Source: Planctomycetota bacterium
Lineage (GTDB): Bacteria; Planctomycetota; MHYJ01; JACPRB01
Direction of reading: 5' to 3'
Length of the DNA stretch: 9,482 nt
NCBI GenBank assembly: GCA_023261405.1
Contig: JAHFOZ010000100.1
Location: 1 to 9,482 of the forward strand
The notes under the pieces are model-generated. The model worked only from the letters and a program-made list of their open reading frames with translations, was not told the DNA's origin and made no database searches. Below are positions 6,473-9,482 of this stretch, piece after piece. The translations under genes were made by a program, and so were the position numbers. The stretch's first letter is position 1. The number at the start of each line of letters is the position of its first letter.

Positions 6473-6673
6473 GAGCGGGGAGTATAGTGGATCACCCGCC
6501 CTTCCGCCAGCGGAACACGCCCGCTGTCCGCCGGCCGGCATTCCCGGTCCCGCACCTGTGAAATTCCGGGCCCCCGCCGCGCGTTCCGGTAGAAGGGGGG
6601 GCTGTCCCGGAAAGTCGGGGCTGGAGTGTGAGGGAAGGGGTGGACGATAGGGATACCGGAGAGAGGTGAGGGG
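6473..6673. other. Left part of the divergent mtaB–mnmA intergenic region, no gene found; purine-rich on the plus strand
   Basis: No credible protein gene was found in either direction; the open frame on the minus strand is low-complexity and shows no family features. Apart from the mtaB −10 candidate, the notable property is the strong strand asymmetry from about 6590 to 6690, where the plus strand is mostly G and A with repeated G runs (for example 6617–6620, 6632–6634, 6637–6640 and 6650–6652). This stretch runs into the start of the candidate 34-residue gene. Confidence 0.5.
6481..6486 (-). promoter_or_regulatory. Possible −10 element of mtaB, consistent with a leaderless mRNA
   Basis: The minus strand reads TATACT (five of six matches to TATAAT), ending eight bases before the GTG start of mtaB. 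Transcription would be expected to begin at or within about three bases of the start codon, which agrees with the missing ribosome binding site. A −35 at the best spacing (TGGCGG, 17 bases) is poor, so confidence is moderate. Confidence 0.45.
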
Positions 6674-6778
6674 ATGAGTGAGGGAATGCTGTTCGGCGTG
6701 GTCTGCTTCCTGCTCCTGACGTTCATGGGCGGCCTGGCCCAGGCACGCCCGCGGACCCGCTTCCGCCGGCACCGCTGA
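6674..6778 (+). CDS. Candidate 34-residue single-pass membrane microprotein
   Basis: An ATG at 6674 is preceded by GAGAGGTGAGGGG, giving an AGGTG ribosome-binding match at a normal distance. The frame runs 34 codons to TGA. The peptide starts MSEGML, has a hydrophobic segment at about residues 5–22 (FGVVCFLLLTFMGGLA), and ends in a strongly basic tail (RPRTRFRRHR). The layout is that of a tiny single-pass membrane protein with the positive end in the cytoplasm, or of a secretion-signal-like peptide. It ends seven bases before the −35-like element of mnmA, on the same strand. I do not recognise it. A chance frame of this length is possible in GC-rich DNA; the ribosome binding site, the coherent hydrophobic-then-basic pattern and the location are the arguments in favour. 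Confidence 0.42.
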   Translation: MSEGMLFGVVCFLLLTFMGGLAQARPRTRFRRHR

Positions 6779-6785
6779 CCCGGTC

Positions 6786-6814
6786 TTGCAAACGCCGCGG
6801 GCCTCTGCTAGCTT
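6786..6814 (+). promoter_or_regulatory. Probable mnmA promoter, leaderless arrangement
   Basis: TTGCAA (6786–6791) and TAGCTT (6809–6814) are separated by exactly 17 bases, with a TGC just before the −10 that resembles an extended −10. The −10 ends six bases before the ATG at 6821, so a typical transcription start would fall on or next to the start codon. The mnmA start has no Shine–Dalgarno sequence (CTTCCGCCC precedes it), which fits a leaderless mRNA. Confidence 0.55.
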
Positions 6815-6820
6815 CCGCCC

Positions 6821-7876
6821 ATGGCGCACGTCCTCCTGGCGATGAGCGGCGGGATCGATTCCAGCGCCTCCGCCGTCCTGCTCCGTCGCGCGGGGCACCG
6901 GGTCACCGGCGTCTTCATGCGCCACGGCGCCCGCGCGGAGCCCGCGGGCCGTCCCGGCAAGCAGGGCTGCTGCTCGATGGACGACGCCTACGATGCCCGC
7001 CGGGTGGCCGACCTGCTCGGGATCCCCTTCTACACCCTCGATTTCGAGGAGTCCTTCTCGAAGATCGTGGACTACTTCGTGGAGGAGTACGATCGCGGGG
7101 CCACGCCCAACCCGTGCATCGTGTGCAACCGCGACCTCAAGTTCGGGAAGCTCTTCGAGTACGCCGACGCGGTCGGGGCGGAGTTCGTGGCCACGGGACA
7201 CTACGCGAGGGTGGAGCCCCGGGAGGGGCGCACGGCGCTTCTCAGGGGGCGCGACGCCCGCAAGGACCAGTCCTACGTGCTCTTTCCGCTCGGCCAGCGC
7301 GAACTTGCCCGGGTGATGTTCCCCGTGGGGGACTTCGAGAAGCCGCAGATCCGCCGTCTCGCCGCGGAGGCGGGGCTCCGCGTGGCGGAGAAGCCGGAGA
7401 GCATGGAGATCTGCTTCGTGCCCGACACCGACCACCGCCGCCTGCTTCGGGAGCGGCTGGGCGACCGGGTGCGGCCCGGGGAGTTCCGCGACCGGGGCGG
7501 CCGCGTGCTCGGCACGCACGAGGGACACCAGCTCTACACGGTGGGGCAGCGGAAGGGCCTGGGACAGGCGTTCGGGAAGCCGATGTACGTCGCGGAGATT
7601 AATGCCGGCTCGAACGTCGTCGTGCTGTCCGAGGAGGACGAGCGGTCCCGTGAGCTCTTCGTCCGCGGGGCCAACTGGGTGTCGCAGGGGCCGGGGCCCT
7701 GTGCCGCCTCGGTGAAGATCCGCTCGATGCACCCCGGCGCGCCCGCCTCGGTGGAGCCGCTGGAGGACGGCCGCGTGAGGATCGTCTTCGACGAACCGCA
7801 GCGCGCGGTCACGCCGGGGCAGGCCGCGGTGTGGTACGACCGCGAGACCCTGCTCGGCGGCGGCTGGATCCTCTGA
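6821..7876 (+). CDS. mnmA: tRNA-specific 2-thiouridylase MnmA
   Basis: MnmA thiolates uridine 34 in the wobble position of Lys, Glu and Gln tRNAs, using ATP and a persulfide sulfur. The 351-residue product carries the PP-loop ATP-binding motif SGGIDSS (9–15). The segment TPNPCIVCNRDLKFG (95–109) contains the expected catalytic Cys102, equivalent to E. coli Cys102, and MEICFVPD (195–202) holds the second catalytic cysteine, Cys198. GHYARV (127–132), KDQSYVLF (148–155) and HEGHQLYTVGQRKGLG (233–248) are also family signatures. The C-terminal beta-barrel region ends normally (TPGQAAVWYD). The Cys50–Cys51 pair in GCCSMDDAYDARRVA is common in one MnmA subgroup. Length is normal and all key residues are present. 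It is divergent from mtaB, another tRNA-modification gene, and convergent with the histone-like gene. Confidence 0.96.
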   Translation: MAHVLLAMSGGIDSSASAVLLRRAGHRVTGVFMRHGARAEPAGRPGKQGCCSMDDAYDARRVADLLGIPFYTLDFEESFSKIVDYFVEEYDRGATPNPCIVCNRDLKFGKLFEYADAVGAEFVATGHYARVEPREGRTALLRGRDARKDQSYVLFPLGQRELARVMFPVGDFEKPQIRRLAAEAGLRVAEKPESMEICFVPDTDHRRLLRERLGDRVRPGEFRDRGGRVLGTHEGHQLYTVGQRKGLGQAFGKPMYVAEINAGSNVVVLSEEDERSRELFVRGANWVSQGPGPCAASVKIRSMHPGAPASVEPLEDGRVRIVFDEPQRAVTPGQAAVWYDRETLLGGGWIL

Positions 7877-7896
7877 TCGGGGCTTGGGGTGGGTCC

Positions 7897-7947
7897 CCAT
7901 GGATCCGCTGGATCGGCCCCCAGGCGGGCCCAGAAGCGGATCCGTGG
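7897..7947. terminator. Long compound hairpin between convergent genes
   Basis: The arms CCATGGATCCGCT (7897–7909) and AGCGGATCCGTGG (7935–7947) pair over 13 bp with a single G·T wobble. The 25-base loop contains a second stem, GGCCC (7915–7919) with GGGCC (7926–7930). It begins 21 bases after the mnmA stop and ends 11 bases before the stop of the minus-strand histone-like gene, the expected place for a shared bidirectional terminator. Neither side has a U-tract, so it may instead protect 3' ends or require Rho. Confidence 0.6.
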
Positions 7948-7957
7948 AGCCGAACCA

Positions 7958-8161
7958 TCACGGGGCCGGGGCTGCGCCCTTTTCCGGTCCCTTCTTGATG
8001 CCCTGGATGTCCACGCGAGCGTCCTGAGCGAGGCGCTTGATGTCCTGCAGCGCCTTGCGGGCGCGGGTGGCGGCGATCTTCTTGCCGTTGACGAATTCCT
8101 CGTATTGGGCGCGGGCCTCCCCCACTTTGCGGGCGAGCTCGTCGTATTTCTCGATCCCCAT
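7958..8161 (-). CDS. Histone H1-like (Hc1-type) DNA-binding protein
   Basis: This is a 67-residue protein. The ATG at 8161 has AGGAG seven bases upstream, which fixes the start; longer upstream starts run through the promoter and are rejected. The first half (MGIEKYDELARKVGEARAQY…) is an amphipathic helix. It is followed by KKIAATRARKALQDIKRLAQ (28–47) and DARVDIQGIKK, a pattern I recognise from the Hc1/histone-H1-like proteins of Chlamydiae, Bacteroidetes and other bacteria (compare the remembered consensus NKAAGTRxRKxLQEIKKLAQxIR). The tail is short and Pro/Ala-rich rather than a long Lys repeat. Such proteins are thought to bind and compact DNA. It stands alone, with its own promoter. Family assignment is by motif memory, and its role as an abundant nucleoid protein is inferred. 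Confidence 0.82.
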   Translation of the reverse strand: MGIEKYDELARKVGEARAQYEEFVNGKKIAATRARKALQDIKRLAQDARVDIQGIKKGPEKGAAPAP

Positions 8162-8186
8162 CGCTGGCTCCTTGCGGTACGGCGGT

Positions 8187-8215
8187 ATTCTGGATACGCC
8201 CCGGAGCGCTGTCAA
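8187..8215 (-). promoter_or_regulatory. Sigma-70-type promoter of the histone-like gene
   Basis: A perfect TTGACA (8210–8215, minus strand) is followed after 17 bases by CAGAAT (8187–8192; four of six matches). The expected start near 8180 gives a leader of about 20 bases that holds the AGGAG ribosome binding site. An imperfect inverted repeat (8181–8200) covers the −10, and a small CGCT/AGCG dyad (8207–8218) covers the −35. Confidence 0.65.
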
Positions 8216-8245
8216 GCGAATTGCCCACGGCGCCATTTCCGATTC

Positions 8246-8306
8246 ACGATTGGACCGGATGCGCTTTGCCCTGCCGCGCGCCTCAAGTCCCCGAGGGTCC
8301 AATCGT
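8246..8306. repeat. 11-bp perfect inverted repeat downstream of the pilin-domain gene
   Basis: ACGATTGGACC (8246–8256) and GGTCCAATCGT (8296–8306) are perfect reverse complements separated by 39 bases, and that interval can fold further through short GCGC arms. It begins about 32 bases after the stop of the minus-strand gene ending at 8339 and lies just upstream of the histone-like promoter. It could be a factor-dependent terminator or 3' stabiliser. There is no U-tract. Confidence 0.5.
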
Positions 8307-8338
8307 CGATGAGGCGATCATCAAGGGTGCAATTTCCC

Positions 8339-9482
8339 TCACTCACCCGTCGCCAGCCAGCCCTCCGCGGCCGGGTCCTTGCCGGGCCACTTGTCCACCG
8401 GCTGCCCGGTGGTGTCCTTCTTCCAGATCTTCCCCGACTCGTTCATCACGAACGTGAAGCGGCCCGTCGCCCCGTAGCCCGCCGGCCAGGCCACCACGCC
8501 GAAGCGCGCCTTGTTCGTGAAGCTCTGGCCGTCCTTGTCGTCGTCCTTCGCGTAGGCGTTGCCGTCCTGGTCCGTCACGAGCGCCTTGAAGAAGTAGCCG
8601 CTCTTCGGTCCGGCCGCGAGCCCGTAGCGCGCGGCGCCGTCCGCGTCCGCCCCGGCGGTCTCGGGGTCCAGCAGGAAGATGGCCTGGCCCGCGGCATCCT
8701 TGAGCCCGTAGAGTCCCGCGAGGTCCCGCGTCCAGTAGTCCGCCGCGCCGTTCCGGTCGCTGTCCGAGTTCTTGAACGTCTCCTGGGCCTGGCGCACGAA
8801 GAGCAGGCTGAGTTCGGCCACGCGCTCGTTGTTGGCGGGGCCCCCCGCCGCCGCCCCGGCCATGCGGGGGACGAAGACGGCCGCCGCCAGGCCCGCCGCC
8901 CCCGCGAAGGTCAGCACCACCCCGCCGGGCGAGCCCACCGCCGTGTTGGACCAGGCGTCGATCGTGATCGCGTCCGGGTGCGTGCGCTTGTGGCTGAACG
9001 TGGCGCCCAGCTGGTCCGCCAGGGCCTCGCCCAGAGGCATCCGGGCCAGGTCCACGATGAGCTCGCCGGTCTCGGGGTCGCGCGGGTAGTCGCGCACCGT
9101 GTGGATGAACGGTTCGAGGGTGCTGTAGGCCAGGTTGAAGAGGCGGCCGAAGTCGAAGTACGCCCAGGATTCGCGCTCCTTCTCCGGGACTCGCGCCCAG
9201 TGCTCCTGGAACCTCCGGTCCTGGACTATCCCGGGGGGCTTCGTCTCGAATCTCAGGATCTGGCGCTTCAGCGACAGCGGGCTGTCCGACACGAGGAGCA
9301 GCCCGTCCTTCACGAAGAAGCATAGGGTGAAGGAAGGCTGGAAGGGGATGGGGAAGAGGCGGCCCAGGTCCTGCGTCCCAGGGAAGGGGATCGAGAGCCA
9401 CCTCAGCGTGTGCCCCCGGAACGAAGACTCCTGCACGGGAATCCCCGCGTCCTTCGCCACCTTGCCGAGCGCCGCCTCGAAG
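8339..9482 (-). CDS. Large membrane protein with internal transmembrane segment and pilin-like C-terminal domain (5' end outside window)
   Basis: The frame is open to the right edge, so the N-terminus is missing; 380 residues are visible. Residues 1 to about 180 form a mixed domain (RWLSIPFPG, FTLCFFVKDGLLLVSD, WAYFDFGRLF) that resembles, from memory, DUF3352-type surface proteins of Planctomycetes. A hydrophobic segment follows at about 185–207 (GGVVLTFAGAAGLAAAVFVPRM). The remainder looks like a pseudopilin-type head: helix-forming NNERVAELSLLFVRQAQETF directly after the membrane segment, then DSDRNGAADYWTRDLAGLYGL (240–260), GYFFKALVTD (295–304) and FGVVAWPAGYGATGRFTFVMNESGKIW (327–353), reminiscent of pilin-like and DUF2950-type C-termini. 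A canonical prepilin peptidase site (Gly, hydrophobic residue, Glu at +5) is not visible. Function is unknown; a surface or secretion role is inferred. Confidence 0.78.
   Translation of the reverse strand, partial: FEAALGKVAKDAGIPVQESSFRGHTLRWLSIPFPGTQDLGRLFPIPFQPSFTLCFFVKDGLLLVSDSPLSLKRQILRFETKPPGIVQDRRFQEHWARVPEKERESWAYFDFGRLFNLAYSTLEPFIHTVRDYPRDPETGELIVDLARMPLGEALADQLGATFSHKRTHPDAITIDAWSNTAVGSPGGVVLTFAGAAGLAAAVFVPRMAGAAAGGPANNERVAELSLLFVRQAQETFKNSDSDRNGAADYWTRDLAGLYGLKDAAGQAIFLLDPETAGADADGAARYGLAAGPKSGYFFKALVTDQDGNAYAKDDDKDGQSFTNKARFGVVAWPAGYGATGRFTFVMNESGKIWKKDTTGQPVDKWPGKDPAAEGWLATGE

Noticed and set aside
6473..7900. Extension of the mtaB frame upstream to 7900
   Set aside because: The extra 476 residues are the antisense of mnmA and the intergenic region; MtaB similarity starts at the GTG at 6472.
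8162..8302. N-terminal extension of the histone-like protein to 8302
   Set aside because: It would run through a TTGACA promoter and the gene's own ribosome binding site; family similarity begins at the ATG at 8161.
7889..9325. A 478-codon plus-strand frame across the right end
   Set aside because: It is antisense to the histone-like and pilin-domain genes, is rich in Arg, Val, Leu and Gly as expected of a shadow frame in GC-rich DNA, and has no family motifs.

Overview
The window is GC-rich bacterial DNA with tightly packed genes, mostly read from the minus strand. No tRNA, rRNA, CRISPR array, insertion sequence or phage gene was recognised. The gene content points, tentatively, to a Planctomycetota- or PVC-like lineage. 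The clues are a PilM–PilN fusion followed by a protein resembling the Akkermansia Amuc_1100 pilus-associated protein, a very short histone-H1-like (Hc1-type) protein, and a large membrane protein ending in a pilin-like domain. No ribosomal marker is present, so the placement is an inference.

Layout, left to right. (1) 1–3199, minus strand: a type IV pilus assembly or alignment operon. Transcription runs from high to low coordinates: pilM with a fused PilN-like N-terminus, interrupted by a one-base frameshift in a five-base G run (2006–2010); the displaced periplasmic C-terminal part (1287–2005); a PilO/Amuc_1100-like single-pass protein (220–1275); and the first 55 residues of another single-pass membrane protein leaving the window (1–165). 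(2) 3200–3517: a 318-base gap with a TATAAT dyad that probably carries the pilus operon promoter, a leader of about 230 nt with a perfect GGGGAG/CTCCCC hairpin, and a weak terminator candidate. (3) 3518–6472, minus strand: an overlapping housekeeping operon, mtaB (tRNA methylthiotransferase) → nrnA-type DHH phosphoesterase → family 4 uracil-DNA glycosylase. (4) 6473–6820: a divergent gap holding a possible 34-residue membrane microprotein and promoter-like elements placed so that both mtaB and mnmA could be transcribed as leaderless mRNAs. (5) 6821–7876, plus strand: mnmA (tRNA 2-thiouridylase). (6) 7877–8338: a 13-bp compound hairpin between convergent genes, then a 67-residue histone-H1-like gene (minus) with a good promoter overlapped by a dyad, then an 11-bp inverted repeat. 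(7) 8339–9482, minus strand: the C-terminal 380 residues of a membrane protein whose internal hydrophobic segment and tail look like a pilin.

Two themes emerge. mtaB and mnmA, which modify tRNA bases at positions 37 and 34, are divergently transcribed from a common intergenic region. Pilus- or pilin-type proteins occur at both ends of the window: the PilM/PilN/PilO-like inner-membrane platform on the left, and a pilin-like fold appended to a large non-pilin domain on the right. The most useful things to follow up are the pilM–pilN frameshift, the Amuc_1100-like protein, the pilin-domain fusion, the candidate microprotein, and the leaderless promoter arrangement.
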